Program-made: the position numbers and the translations under genes | DNA from: Cryomorphaceae bacterium | GTDB taxonomy: Bacteria > Bacteroidota > Bacteroidia > Flavobacteriales > Schleiferiaceae | Assembly: GCA_017858515.1 (NCBI GenBank) | Contig: JAFMBM010000029.1 | Location: 1 to 37,323, forward strand | Length of the DNA stretch: 37,323 bases | Direction: 5' to 3' | The notes under the pieces: model-generated | Told to the model about the DNA's origin: nothing | The model's input: only the letters and a program-made list of their open reading frames with translations | Database searches by the model: none | Part shown: one piece after another, positions 14,213 through 23,221 of the stretch | How the letters are laid out: each line of letters begins with the position of its first letter | Numbering within the stretch: position 1 is the stretch's first letter

Positions 14213-17200
14213 ATGAAACTGTACAAAGAATACAAGGGTTTAAACCTCACTCAAATACACCAAGAGATTCTCGCGCATTGGGAGAAGCATAAAACCTTCG
14301 AGCAATCGGTAGAACTGCGCAACGCCAACGAGCCTTTTATCTTCTACGAAGGACCTCCTTCAGCGAATGGTATGCCCGGTATTCACCATGTACTTTCCAG
14401 AACCATTAAAGACCTCTTCTGCAGATACCAAACGCTCAAGGGCAAAAAGGTAATCCGCAAAGCGGGATGGGACACCCATGGACTTCCCATCGAATTGGGA
14501 GTAGAAAAAGAATTGGGTATCACCAAAGAAGACATAGGCAAAAAGCTAAGCATTGAAGAATACAATCAGGCCTGCCGTACTGCGGTAATGCGCTATACCG
14601 ATCATTGGAATGAACTTACCCGACAAATGGGCTATTGGGTGGATATGGAGGATCCCTATATCACCTATAAAACCAAATACATAGAAACGGTTTGGTGGTT
14701 GCTCAAACAACTTTGGGAAAAAGACCTGATGTACAAGGGCTACACCATTCAACCCTATTCTCCCAAAGCTGGAACGGGCCTCAGTTCGCATGAGCTCAAT
14801 CAGCCCGGTTGCTACCGCGATGTGAAAGACACCAGCATGGTAGCTCAATTCCTTCTAAAGGATACCGAGCAAAAAACCAAGCTCTTCGGCGCTGAGGAAA
14901 CCTTTGTTCTCGCATGGACCACCACTCCTTGGACACTTCCATCCAACACTGCTTTGGCGGTTGGCAATAAAATCGATTACTGTCTTGTAGAAAGCATCAA
15001 TCCGTATACATTTAAAAAAGGACGCTATCTCTTAGCCGAAGCGCGCCTTTCGGCCTATTTCTCAGCCGAGACCGAAAACGCCGACTTCCACTCGTATAAA
15101 GAAGGAGACAAGCTCATTCCTTGGCGCAAGCTTCAGTCGTTGAAGGGCGAAAGTTTGGTGAATTTATCCTATGAGCAATTGCTGGATATGGCCTTGCCTT
15201 ATGAAAATCCAGAAGCCGCCTTCCGCGTAATCAGTGGAGATTTTGTGAGCACCGAAGACGGAACGGGCATAGTGCATATTGCTCCCACTTTTGGTGCCGA
15301 CGATGCCCGCGTGGCACAAACCGCCGGTATACCTCCTCTCTTGGTGCTCGATGCAAATGGAAACCCCACCCCGTTGGTTGACCTTCAAGGAAAGTTTGTG
15401 TCTCAAATGGGACCTTGGGCGGGAATGTATGTGAAGAATGAATACTATGCCGATGGCGAAGCGCCCGAGCGTTCTGCCGATGTAGAAATTGCCATCCACC
15501 TAAAAGAAGCCAACCGTGCTTTTAAAGTGGAGAAATACGTTCACAGCTATCCACATTGCTGGCGTACGGATAAACCCATTTTATACTATCCGCTCGATTC
15601 TTGGTTTATACGCGCTACGGCGGTACGCGATAAAATGTTGGTGAACAATGCCAAGATCAATTGGAAACCCAAAGCAACGGGGGAAGGCCGATTTGGAAAT
15701 TGGTTGCAAAACCTCAACGATTGGAATTTAAGTAGAAGTAGGTTCTGGGGCATTCCCCTTCCTATCTGGAGTTCAGAAGATGGATCGGAATACAAATCTA
15801 TAGGTTCTCTCGAAGAGCTGAAGATGGAAATAGAAAAGTCGGTTGCGGCGGGAATAATGGATGAAAATCCTTTGAAAGATTTTACTCCCAATGATTTCTC
15901 CGAATCCAACTACGATGCGGTAGATCTTCATCGTCCATATGCAGACCGAATTGTCTTGGTTTCTTCTAAAGGTGAAGCCATGAAACGCGAAGCAGATCTC
16001 ATAGATGTTTGGTTCGATTCGGGAAGTATGCCCTACGCACAATGGCATTATCCTTTCGAAAACAAGGCGCTCTTTGAAAAGGCTTTTCCAGCCGATTTCA
16101 TCGCTGAAGGCGTAGACCAAACCCGTGGTTGGTTCTATACACTGCACGCCATTGCTACTTTGGTTTTTGATAGTCCTGCCTATAAGAATGTGGTTTCAAA
16201 CGGATTGGTTCTAGATAAAAATGGAGCCAAAATGTCGAAGCGTCTCGGAAATGCCGCAGACCCATTCGAAATCATGTCGAAGTACGGAAGCGATGCCACT
16301 CGTTGGTATATGGTTTCCAATGCGCAACCCTGGGACAATCTCCGTTTCGATACCGATGGAATTGAGGAAGTGCAGCGCAAATTCTTCGGCACTTTGTATA
16401 ATACCTATGCCTTCTATGCGCTGTATGCCAATTTAGATGGATTTGATTATTCTGAAAGTTGTCCAGAAGAGCATCGCTCTGAGTTAGATCGATGGATTCT
16501 TTCTGAATTACACAGCCTCATTCAAGAAGTAGATCTGGCTTACACTGAATATGAGCCTACCCGCGCCGCGCGTGCTATTCAGTACTTCACCACCGAGAAT
16601 CTGAGCAATTGGTATGTGCGTTTGAGCCGAAGAAGATTCTGGAAAGGAGCTTATGGTCCGGATAAGCAAGCGGCTTATTCAACCCTTTACGAATGCCTCG
16701 AAACCTTGGCCATTCTGAGTTCTCCCATCGCGCCTTTTTACAGCGATCGCTTGTATATGGATCTAAACTCGGCTACCTCTAAATCCAAAGCAGAATCTAT
16801 ACACCATGCCGATTTCCCTATTGCAGATCTGAGTAGAATAGATGCCGATTTACAGTGGAGGATGCGCAAGGCACAGGATATTACATCGCTAAGCCTAGGT
16901 ATCCGCAAAAAAGAACGCATTCGTGTGCGCCAGCCGCTGAGCAAATTGGTGGTGCCTATTTTAGACGAAAGTCAGAAAGCATCGCTAGAGTCGGTTGCCG
17001 ATATCATCAAGGCCGAATTGAATGTGAAAGAACTGGAGTTTCTCACAGACACCAGCGGATTGATCGTTAAAAAGGCGAAGCCCAATTTCAAGCAATTGGG
17101 TCCACGTGTTGGTGCAAGAATGAAGCAACTTACCGCTGCGGTAGCTGGTATGGACAAAGACGCCATTGCCGCTTATGAAAGAAATCAATCGTATGAATTG

Positions 17201-17596
17201 AACCTTGGAGAGAGTTCATTTGTATTAGAAGCGTGCGATTTGGAAATATTGGCTCAAGACATCCCCGGTTGGTTAGTAGCTTCAGAAGGAGATACCACGG
17301 TTGCGCTGGATATAAAAATGACTCCAGCACTTTGGAAGGAAGGCATTGCCCGCGAATTGGTAAACCGAGTACAGAATCTGAGGAAAGATTCCGGTTTGGA
17401 TGTAACCGATCGGATTTCGATTGAATTGCAGGCAGAAGATGAAATTTGGGAGGCCTTAGCCGACCACCAAGAGTATATTAAAGAAGAGGTTTTAGGCGTT
17501 TCTATTGAACGAAAGTTCAATTTAGACTCTACTAGTTTCGCAACAGAATTAGAAGAAAGAAGTGTTCAAATAATAATACAGAAGGCTTCAACCTAA
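14213..17596 (+). CDS. ileS: Isoleucyl-tRNA synthetase
   Basis: A 1127-residue class I aminoacyl-tRNA synthetase that charges tRNA-Ile in the cytoplasm. The HIGH-type signature appears as GIHH at 56-59 after GPPSANGMP. The KMSKS loop is KMSKR at 673-677. Between them lies the editing (CP1) domain, with AWTTTPWTLPSN and the DDARV segment. The C-terminal part has the anticodon-binding domain and the long extension typical of the IleS2/eukaryote-like type used by Bacteroidota; that type is often less sensitive to mupirocin (family knowledge, not tested here). ATG 14213 was chosen because MKLYKEYKGLNL is the usual N-terminus; an upstream TTG at 14174 would add 13 residues. It is complete. Confidence 0.96.
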   Translation: MKLYKEYKGLNLTQIHQEILAHWEKHKTFEQSVELRNANEPFIFYEGPPSANGMPGIHHVLSRTIKDLFCRYQTLKGKKVIRKAGWDTHGLPIELGVEKELGITKEDIGKKLSIEEYNQACRTAVMRYTDHWNELTRQMGYWVDMEDPYITYKTKYIETVWWLLKQLWEKDLMYKGYTIQPYSPKAGTGLSSHELNQPGCYRDVKDTSMVAQFLLKDTEQKTKLFGAEETFVLAWTTTPWTLPSNTALAVGNKIDYCLVESINPYTFKKGRYLLAEARLSAYFSAETENADFHSYKEGDKLIPWRKLQSLKGESLVNLSYEQLLDMALPYENPEAAFRVISGDFVSTEDGTGIVHIAPTFGADDARVAQTAGIPPLLVLDANGNPTPLVDLQGKFVSQMGPWAGMYVKNEYYADGEAPERSADVEIAIHLKEANRAFKVEKYVHSYPHCWRTDKPILYYPLDSWFIRATAVRDKMLVNNAKINWKPKATGEGRFGNWLQNLNDWNLSRSRFWGIPLPIWSSEDGSEYKSIGSLEELKMEIEKSVAAGIMDENPLKDFTPNDFSESNYDAVDLHRPYADRIVLVSSKGEAMKREADLIDVWFDSGSMPYAQWHYPFENKALFEKAFPADFIAEGVDQTRGWFYTLHAIATLVFDSPAYKNVVSNGLVLDKNGAKMSKRLGNAADPFEIMSKYGSDATRWYMVSNAQPWDNLRFDTDGIEEVQRKFFGTLYNTYAFYALYANLDGFDYSESCPEEHRSELDRWILSELHSLIQEVDLAYTEYEPTRAARAIQYFTTENLSNWYVRLSRRRFWKGAYGPDKQAAYSTLYECLETLAILSSPIAPFYSDRLYMDLNSATSKSKAESIHHADFPIADLSRIDADLQWRMRKAQDITSLSLGIRKKERIRVRQPLSKLVVPILDESQKASLESVADIIKAELNVKELEFLTDTSGLIVKKAKPNFKQLGPRVGARMKQLTAAVAGMDKDAIAAYERNQSYELNLGESSFVLEACDLEILAQDIPGWLVASEGDTTVALDIKMTPALWKEGIARELVNRVQNLRKDSGLDVTDRISIELQAEDEIWEALADHQEYIKEEVLGVSIERKFNLDSTSFATELEERSVQIIIQKAST

Positions 17597-17601
17597 AAAC
17601 T

Positions 17602-17609
17602 TACTTTTG
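17602..17609 (+). promoter_or_regulatory. -7 box for the DksA-like/lspA pair
   Basis: TACTTTTG, followed by CA, matches the Bacteroidota TAnnTTTG box exactly. It lies just after the ileS stop and would start a transcript near 17615, about 23 nt before the ATG at 17638. No good TTTG lies 19-21 bp upstream. Confidence 0.5.
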
Positions 17610-17637
17610 CACGTTTACTATTTATATGATTTGAATT

Positions 17638-18015
17638 ATGTCTGAAGAGAGATTACGGTTTTCAGATGAGGAATTGAATGAATTCCGCATCCTTATAACA
17701 GAGAAAATAAAAAAAGCTGAGGCCGATTTATTGGTGTTAAAGGAAAACTTCGCCAACGACAGAAACAACGGTACAGACGATACCTCGCCTACATTTAAGG
17801 CTTTTGAAGAAGGATGGGATACGATGATCAAAGAAGCCAATTCTCAATTGGCTGCCCGTCAAGAGAAGTTCATTCGCGATCTGAAAAATGCGCTGCTGAG
17901 AGTACAAAACAAAACCTATGGTATTTGTCGCGTTACTGGAAAACTCATTAGCAAAGAAAGACTTAGGTTAGTTCCTCACGCAACCCTCAGCATCGAGGCC
18001 AAGAACAAGCAATAA
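17638..18015 (+). CDS. TraR/DksA-family protein lacking the zinc cysteines
   Basis: A 125-residue relative of DksA, the coiled-coil protein that binds the RNA polymerase secondary channel and changes promoter response with (p)ppGpp. A long coiled coil (about 8-92) carries the acidic-rich tip region (NDRNNGTDDTS at 40-50). The C-terminal zinc-finger region keeps the family shape (YGICRVTGK), but of the four cysteines only C97 remains; the second pair is replaced by PHAT. Bacteroidota versions commonly look like this, so it is likely functional without zinc. It lies between ileS and lspA, 1 nt before the lspA start, and probably has its own promoter at 17602. Confidence 0.85.
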   Translation: MSEERLRFSDEELNEFRILITEKIKKAEADLLVLKENFANDRNNGTDDTSPTFKAFEEGWDTMIKEANSQLAARQEKFIRDLKNALLRVQNKTYGICRVTGKLISKERLRLVPHATLSIEAKNKQ

Positions 18016-18016
18016 A

Positions 18017-18607
18017 TTGCGCAAGCCCTTATTCATCGTTTTTCTTGTTCTGTTTGCAGACCAAGCCCTCAAGATTTGGATTAAAACCCATTTCGAAATG
18101 GGAGAAGAGATTAAGATAGCCGATTGGTTTATTCTTCACTTCACCGAGAATCCTGGAATGGCTTTCGGCATTGAGTTGGGAGGCTCTTATGGCAAATTGC
18201 TCTTGAGTGTTTTCAGAATTATAGCCGTGGGCGCCATGTTCATATGGCTTCGCAATTTGGTAAAACAGAAGGTACATAAAGCGGCCATTACGGCGGTAGC
18301 GCTCATCCTCGCGGGTGCGGCTGGAAATATTCTAGACAGTGCCTTTTATGGTTTGTTCTTTGATCATAGTATAGGTCAGGTGACGAGCTTCATGCCCGAA
18401 GGAGGAGGCTACGCTGGATTTCTGCATGGTAAGGTGGTAGACATGCTCTATTTCCCTCTCTTTAAAGGATTCTTGCCGGATTGGCTTCCAATATGGGGCG
18501 GCGATTACTTCGTCTTTTTCAGTCCGATCTTTAATCTTGCCGACTTCAGCATTTCATGTGGAGTGGGACTGCTGCTGCTCTTCCAAAAACACGCTTTTCC
18601 GAAATAA
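18017..18607 (+). CDS. lspA: Lipoprotein signal peptidase (signal peptidase II)
   Basis: A 196-residue inner-membrane aspartic protease that cleaves signal peptides of lipid-modified prolipoproteins. There are about four membrane helices. Family motifs are NPGMAFG at 45-51, GNILDS with catalytic D107, and FNLAD with catalytic D176. An insertion at 118-165 (including HGKVVDMLYFPLF) makes it longer than the E. coli enzyme, as is usual in Bacteroidota. The start is a TTG at 18017; the next in-frame methionine, residue 28, would remove the first helix and the FADQ motif. It starts 1 nt after the DksA-like stop and ends 1 nt from the stop of the converging DUF2480 gene. Confidence 0.93.
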   Translation: MRKPLFIVFLVLFADQALKIWIKTHFEMGEEIKIADWFILHFTENPGMAFGIELGGSYGKLLLSVFRIIAVGAMFIWLRNLVKQKVHKAAITAVALILAGAAGNILDSAFYGLFFDHSIGQVTSFMPEGGGYAGFLHGKVVDMLYFPLFKGFLPDWLPIWGGDYFVFFSPIFNLADFSISCGVGLLLLFQKHAFPK

Positions 18608-18608
18608 G

Positions 18609-19112
18609 CTATATGCGCTTAAACAGGGGAACCGAAGAGCATGCTTCTCCAAACAACAGACTTTTTACTACCGGCTTGAGCTTTAAACTCAAAGCAAGAT
18701 AAGCGGAGCTGGGTACCTTTTCGGAACAGCCCTTTACTATAACTCTTTGGTCTGTATATTCTGCCGGATCTAAGTCTTCTATGGCCTTCAAAAACAAACG
18801 CTCGTGTACTTCCTCTGCCGAAGCGTGATGAATTCCTTTGGCAACTTCACCTAGACGAAGGCCTACCAACATCCAACTCCAGAGGGGCACAATGGCATCG
18901 GTAGAACAGAAAAGGGCCACTTCTTTGCCCTCGAAAGGACTTACATCCATTTGCTGTAAAGCCAGGCGAAAGGCTTTTTCGCGCAGCAGAAATCCTTGTT
19001 CTAGATATTCGGCTAAATCAAACAAAACTGGATTCTCTATGGCAAAGGCCCTTTCTAAATCCAGAGTAATAAGCCCACTTTCATCTACCCTATTGCGTAT
19101 GCTTTCTTCCAT
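18609..19112 (-). CDS. DUF2480 family protein, last gene of the suf operon
   Basis: A 167-residue soluble protein of the DUF2480 family, which is found with SUF genes in Bacteroidota. Landmarks are LITLDLE, FEGKEVALFCSTDAIVPLWSW in two adjoining blocks (59-79), and a C-terminal GEACSSVPLFKR. Cysteines at 68, 129 and 158 could touch metal or sulfur. The function is unknown; position at the end of sufABCDSE-DUF59 with a 1-nt gap suggests a role in Fe-S cluster assembly or delivery. Its stop is 1 nt from the lspA stop, with no terminator between them. Confidence 0.8.
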   Translation of the reverse strand: MEESIRNRVDESGLITLDLERAFAIENPVLFDLAEYLEQGFLLREKAFRLALQQMDVSPFEGKEVALFCSTDAIVPLWSWMLVGLRLGEVAKGIHHASAEEVHERLFLKAIEDLDPAEYTDQRVIVKGCSEKVPSSAYLALSLKLKPVVKSLLFGEACSSVPLFKRI

Positions 19113-19113
19113 A

Positions 19114-19434
19114 TTAGAACATTCCCAATTCGAGTTTTGCTACCTCACTCATCATATCTTTTGTCCAAGGTGGATCAAAGGTGATTTCTACCTCTGCCTC
19201 TCTCACCTCTTTTAAACTTTGAGTTTTCAACTTTACTTCTTGTGGAAGCGATTCCGCTACAGGACAATTGGGAGAGGTAAGAGTCATAAGAATATGAACA
19301 TCTCCCTCGTCGCTCACCTTTACATCGTATATCAGTCCCAACTCGTAGATGTCTACAGGAATCTCCGGATCGTAAATTCCACGCAATACATCTACCACGT
19401 CTTCGCCAATTTGCTGCATACGATTTTCTTCCAT
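19114..19434 (-). CDS. DUF59/MIP18-family Fe-S assembly protein
   Basis: A 106-residue MIP18/DUF59 protein of the SUF-associated type. It has YDPEIPVDIYELGLIY in the first third and TSPNCPVAESLP, whose cysteine is the conserved functional residue of the family, in the middle. A DPPWTKDMMS motif closes the chain. Family members help mature Fe-S proteins. ATG at 19434 is preferred; a TTG at 19440 would add two residues. It begins 2 nt after the sufE stop. Confidence 0.88.
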   Translation of the reverse strand: MEENRMQQIGEDVVDVLRGIYDPEIPVDIYELGLIYDVKVSDEGDVHILMTLTSPNCPVAESLPQEVKLKTQSLKEVREAEVEITFDPPWTKDMMSEVAKLELGMF

Positions 19435-19436
19435 AC

Positions 19437-19865
19437 TCAAGTATTTTGCGTTTTTGCCTTAAAGGCGAGGGCATAAAATTTCATTTGTTTCACCATGCTT
19501 ACCAATCCGTTGGCACGGGTGGGCGAAAGGTGATCTTTTAAACCAATGCGATCGATAAAATCGGTATTGGCTTCTAAAATAGCCTCCGGCGATTGAGCAT
19601 TAAAGGAGCGAATAAGCAAAGAGATTACCCCTTTGGTAATAATGGCGTCGCTGTCTGCTGTATAGAATAGCTTTCCATCTTCCAACTCGGCTTGCAGCCA
19701 AACTTGGCTTTGACAGCCTTTTATAATATGCTCTTCCGTCTTAAACTTCGGATCAATGAGGGGAAGGTCTTTTCCAAGCCCGATGAGATGTTCGTATTTG
19801 TCCATCCAATCGTCGAAAAAACCGAACTCCTCTTCTATTTCACTTTGAATTTCTTGAATTGTCAT
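19437..19865 (-). CDS. sufE: SufE cysteine-desulfurase activator
   Basis: A 142-residue SufE. It accepts persulfide sulfur from SufS on its catalytic cysteine, C51 in IKGCQSQVW, and passes it to SufBCD. The full family layout is present: N-terminal helix (EIQSEIEEEF), catalytic loop, DSDAIITKG, and a C-terminal FIDRIGLKDHLSPTRANG block. It lies 9 nt after sufS and 2 nt before the DUF59 start. Confidence 0.95.
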   Translation of the reverse strand: MTIQEIQSEIEEEFGFFDDWMDKYEHLIGLGKDLPLIDPKFKTEEHIIKGCQSQVWLQAELEDGKLFYTADSDAIITKGVISLLIRSFNAQSPEAILEANTDFIDRIGLKDHLSPTRANGLVSMVKQMKFYALAFKAKTQNT

Positions 19866-19874
19866 AGTTCTATT

Positions 19875-21086
19875 TTAAACCAGCATCGAAGCCGATCGCA
19901 TCACGCCTCGAACCAATTGATCTACTTCTTCCATGGTGTTGTAAATGCCGAAGGAGGCGCGCACTGTACCTGGTATTTCGAAATAATCCATTATAGGCTG
20001 AGTGCAATGATGTCCTGTGCGTACCGCAATTCCCATTTGATCTAGAAGCACACCCACATCGTAAGGATGGGCGCCTTCCACCAAAAAAGAAAGCACCGAA
20101 GCTTTGTTCTCAGCTGTTCCAATAAATCGGATGCCTGGAATTCTAGAAAGCTCTTCGGTGGCATACAGAAGCAATCTGTTTTCATGGCTAGCTATGGCCT
20201 CCAAACCTATTTCACTCATAAAGTTCAGCGCCTCATGCAGTCCTATGGCGCCGGCCATATTGGGTGTTCCCGCTTCAAATTTGAAGGGGATGGGAGCATA
20301 AGTGGTTTTGCTGAAGGTTACAGTTTTAATCATATCACCCCCACCTTGGTAAGGCGGAAGTTTTTCTAGCAAAGCTCTTTTTCCGTACAAAACTCCAACG
20401 CCAGTGGGCCCGTAAACTTTATGTCCGCTGAAGGTATAAAAATCGGCATCGAGGGCTTGCACGTCGATTGCAAAATGAGGAGTGGCTTGAGCCCCATCGA
20501 TTAAAACCGCCGCCGAAACAGCATGTGCGTCGGCAATAATTTGTTGGATGGGATTAATGGTTCCCAGCGCATTGCTCACATGGTTTACGGCCACCATTTT
20601 TGTTCGAGGACTCAATAGGGAGGCGCTCCATTCCAACTCGCCTTTGTGGTTCATTGGAATAATCTTCAAGCTGGCGCCGCTCCGTTCGCAGGCCATTTGC
20701 CAGGGAACGATATTGGAATGATGCTCTAGGTGGGAGATCAGTACTTCATCGCCCTTTTTAAGCAAGCGTTCGTATCCGGAAGCCACCGTGTTTATAGCAT
20801 CGGTGCAGCCTTTAGTAAAGATGATTTGATCTGAAGATTCGGCATTCAAATAGTTTCTTACCGCTTCTCTCGCCTCCTCAAAAAGCTGGGTAGCTTTCTG
20901 ACTTAAACTGTGTACGCCTCTGTGTACATTGGAATGACTTGTATTGTAATACTGCGCAATGGCATTGACCACTCGGGTGGGTTTTTGGGTGCTGGCAGCA
21001 TTGTCAAGGTACACCAGCGGCTTTCCATTTACCTGAGTCTTTAAAATGGGAAACTGTTCCCTAATAGAGGCCATTTGCCTTTCCAT
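19875..21086 (-). CDS. sufS: SufS cysteine desulfurase
   Basis: A 403-residue PLP enzyme (class V aminotransferase fold, type II desulfurase) that takes sulfur from L-cysteine and leaves alanine. PLP is bound by K223 in FSGHKVYGPTG. The persulfide cysteine is C361 in RTGHHCTQP. Other family marks are YLDNAASTQKP at the N-terminus, SHLEHHSN and the PPYQGGGDMI loop. A second ATG four codons in (21074) is equally plausible as the start. The gap to sufD is 18 nt. Confidence 0.96.
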   Translation of the reverse strand: MERQMASIREQFPILKTQVNGKPLVYLDNAASTQKPTRVVNAIAQYYNTSHSNVHRGVHSLSQKATQLFEEAREAVRNYLNAESSDQIIFTKGCTDAINTVASGYERLLKKGDEVLISHLEHHSNIVPWQMACERSGASLKIIPMNHKGELEWSASLLSPRTKMVAVNHVSNALGTINPIQQIIADAHAVSAAVLIDGAQATPHFAIDVQALDADFYTFSGHKVYGPTGVGVLYGKRALLEKLPPYQGGGDMIKTVTFSKTTYAPIPFKFEAGTPNMAGAIGLHEALNFMSEIGLEAIASHENRLLLYATEELSRIPGIRFIGTAENKASVLSFLVEGAHPYDVGVLLDQMGIAVRTGHHCTQPIMDYFEIPGTVRASFGIYNTMEEVDQLVRGVMRSASMLV

Positions 21087-21104
21087 AACAGAGCGGAGAG
21101 TTTA

Positions 21105-22430
21105 TTAGATTTCCATTTGGAAATCAACGTTTAGTTTCTTGGCCATTAACTTGTGAAGTCTATTGCGCAGCTCTTTCAATCGAACCTTTCCAATTACCTC
21201 ATCGCCTATGGCGTAGAGCAATAATGCCTTGGCTTCGTGTTCTGGAATTCCTCTGCTTCTCAAATAAAACAGCGCTTCATCATCTAGCTGACCAACGGTA
21301 CAACCGTGAGAACACTTTACATCGTCTGCAAAGATTTCGAGCTGTGGCTTGGTGTCTACCGAAGCTTTTTCGCCCAAGATGATGTTGTTGTTTTGCTGGA
21401 AGGCATTGGTTTTCTGCGCATGCGGACGAACCATGATTTGTCCGTTAAAAACTCCTTTTGAGTTGCCGTCGTAAATGCCTTTATACATTTCGAAGCTATT
21501 GCAATGTGGCACTCTGTGGTCTACTCTAGTATGATGATCAGCATGTTGGCCGTCGTCTAGAAGAGTTAATCCATCTAAATATGCTTCTGCATTTTCTCCT
21601 AGAAAGGCAATATTCAAATCATTTCGCATCAACTTTCCACCTAAAGAGAAAACGGCCGTGCGCACCCTGCTGTCTCTGTGTTGTTGGATGCTGGTATGAT
21701 TTATTATACTAGCGGTATCGGCATCGTTCTGTACTCTGTACAATTCTAAGGATGCATTGGCGTGCACAAAAATTTCAGAAACCGAATTGGTTAATACAGG
21801 CTTTGAACCCAGGCTTTGATGGCGCTCGATAATCTGCACTTCTGAACCCTCTTCTAACACAATTAGGTTGCGTGGCTGATTGAGCAAACTCCCTGCCTCT
21901 TCGGTGGTAAAGTGGATAATCTCTACAGGCTTAACCGCAGACATTCCCTTACTCATACGGATGTAGGCTCCCTCTTGGGCAAAAGCTGTATTCAAAGCAA
22001 CCATGGCAGAGGTATTATCTGCTGCTTTGCTGAAATACTGATTGGTTACATCTCTATGTCTGCGCAAAGCAGCGGAGAAGGTACAAATATCATAGCCCTG
22101 ATGGGTGGTTTCACTGAGCCAACTGCTGTAAACGCCGTTTACAAAAACAATTTTATAGGTGTCTATATCGTGAATAAAGAATTTCTTAATGTCACTGAAA
22201 TCAAGGGCTTGATCTCCTTTGTGAAATACTTTATAATCGTGTTTGAGTATAGGTTTTAAGCTGGTGTACTTCCAATCTTCTTGTCGGATGGAAGGGAAAC
22301 CCCTTTTCTCGAAATGCGCCATCGATTCTCTGCGAATGCGGTGCAAATCGGTTTTTGTTTCTCCGTTCAATTCGTTTTCAAAGACAATGAAGGAAGAAGA
22401 AAGCTTATCGGCTAGTAATTCTACGCTCAT
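21105..22430 (-). CDS. sufD: SufD, Fe-S scaffold subunit
   Basis: A 441-residue SufD, partner of SufB in the SufBC2D scaffold. The right-handed beta-helix core lies at about 150-390, with DHHTRVDHRVPHCNS and FNGQIMVRPHAQKT as SufB/D landmarks. The conserved C-terminal histidine region is CSHGCTVGQLDDEALFYLRSRG (split here at about 376-397). Its ATG overlaps the sufC TGA by 4 bp, so the two are translationally coupled. Confidence 0.95.
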   Translation of the reverse strand: MSVELLADKLSSSFIVFENELNGETKTDLHRIRRESMAHFEKRGFPSIRQEDWKYTSLKPILKHDYKVFHKGDQALDFSDIKKFFIHDIDTYKIVFVNGVYSSWLSETTHQGYDICTFSAALRRHRDVTNQYFSKAADNTSAMVALNTAFAQEGAYIRMSKGMSAVKPVEIIHFTTEEAGSLLNQPRNLIVLEEGSEVQIIERHQSLGSKPVLTNSVSEIFVHANASLELYRVQNDADTASIINHTSIQQHRDSRVRTAVFSLGGKLMRNDLNIAFLGENAEAYLDGLTLLDDGQHADHHTRVDHRVPHCNSFEMYKGIYDGNSKGVFNGQIMVRPHAQKTNAFQQNNNIILGEKASVDTKPQLEIFADDVKCSHGCTVGQLDDEALFYLRSRGIPEHEAKALLLYAIGDEVIGKVRLKELRNRLHKLMAKKLNVDFQMEI

Positions 22431-23182
22431 ACCTCAGCCAATTCTTGTTTAATCCAGTCGTATCCTTTGCTTTCCAGCTCATGAGCGAGCTCCTTGCCTC
22501 CGCTGCGTACAATTTTCCCGTTGAAGAGAACATGTACATAATCGGGCTCTATATAATTGAGCAAGCGCTGATAATGTGTAATGAGAACGAATGAATTCTT
22601 AGGTGAGCGCAATTTGTTTACTCCGCTGGCAACAATTCTCAAGGCATCAATGTCCAATCCAGAATCGGTTTCATCTAGAATGGCCAATTTGGGTTCAAGC
22701 AAGGCCATTTGGAAAATTTCGTTTCGCTTCTTTTCGCCACCTGAAAAACCTTCGTTTAAAGAACGACTCAAAAAGCCTTTGTCCATCTCCAATAATTCCA
22801 AGCAATCGCGCATCTTCTTCAAGAGGTCTTTGGCAGGATAAGGCTCTAAGCCTTTCGCCTTGCGGGTCTCATTCATAGATGTTTTGATGAAATTGGTGAG
22901 ACTTACTCCAGGTATTTCTACAGGATATTGAAAAGAAAGGAAAATACCTGCGTGGGCTCTTTCTTCGGGCGAAAGGCTCAAAAGATCCTCGTTGAGAAAT
23001 TCTATCGATCCCTCGGTTACCTCATACTCTTCTCTGCCGGCTATTACCGAAGAAAGAGTACTCTTTCCAGAACCATTCGGACCCATGATGGCATGCACCT
23101 CACCAGGTCTTACCTCTAGATTAATGCCTTTTAATATTTTGTTGTCCTCTATAGAGGCGTGTAAATTCTTTATGTGAAGCAT
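22427..23182 (-). CDS. sufC: SufC ATPase of the Fe-S scaffold
   Basis: A 251-residue ABC-type ATPase that drives conformational change of SufBD. Walker A is GPNGSGKST at 34-42. The signature is SGGEKKRNE, Walker B is LAILDETDSGLD, and the switch histidine follows in LITHYQR. The length is normal. It starts 39 nt after sufB and overlaps sufD by 4 bp. Confidence 0.96.
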   Translation of the reverse strand: MLHIKNLHASIEDNKILKGINLEVRPGEVHAIMGPNGSGKSTLSSVIAGREEYEVTEGSIEFLNEDLLSLSPEERAHAGIFLSFQYPVEIPGVSLTNFIKTSMNETRKAKGLEPYPAKDLLKKMRDCLELLEMDKGFLSRSLNEGFSGGEKKRNEIFQMALLEPKLAILDETDSGLDIDALRIVASGVNKLRSPKNSFVLITHYQRLLNYIEPDYVHVLFNGKIVRSGGKELAHELESKGYDWIKQELAEV

Positions 23183-23221
23183 ACGGAAATGACTGATTTT
23201 TAAGGGGATTTTTAACTACTT

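Noticed and set aside
15586-15909. Antisense reading frames inside ileS (also 14546-14848 and 15164-15499)
   Set aside because: They lie opposite strongly conserved ileS codons, lack family similarity and have no promoter or start context.
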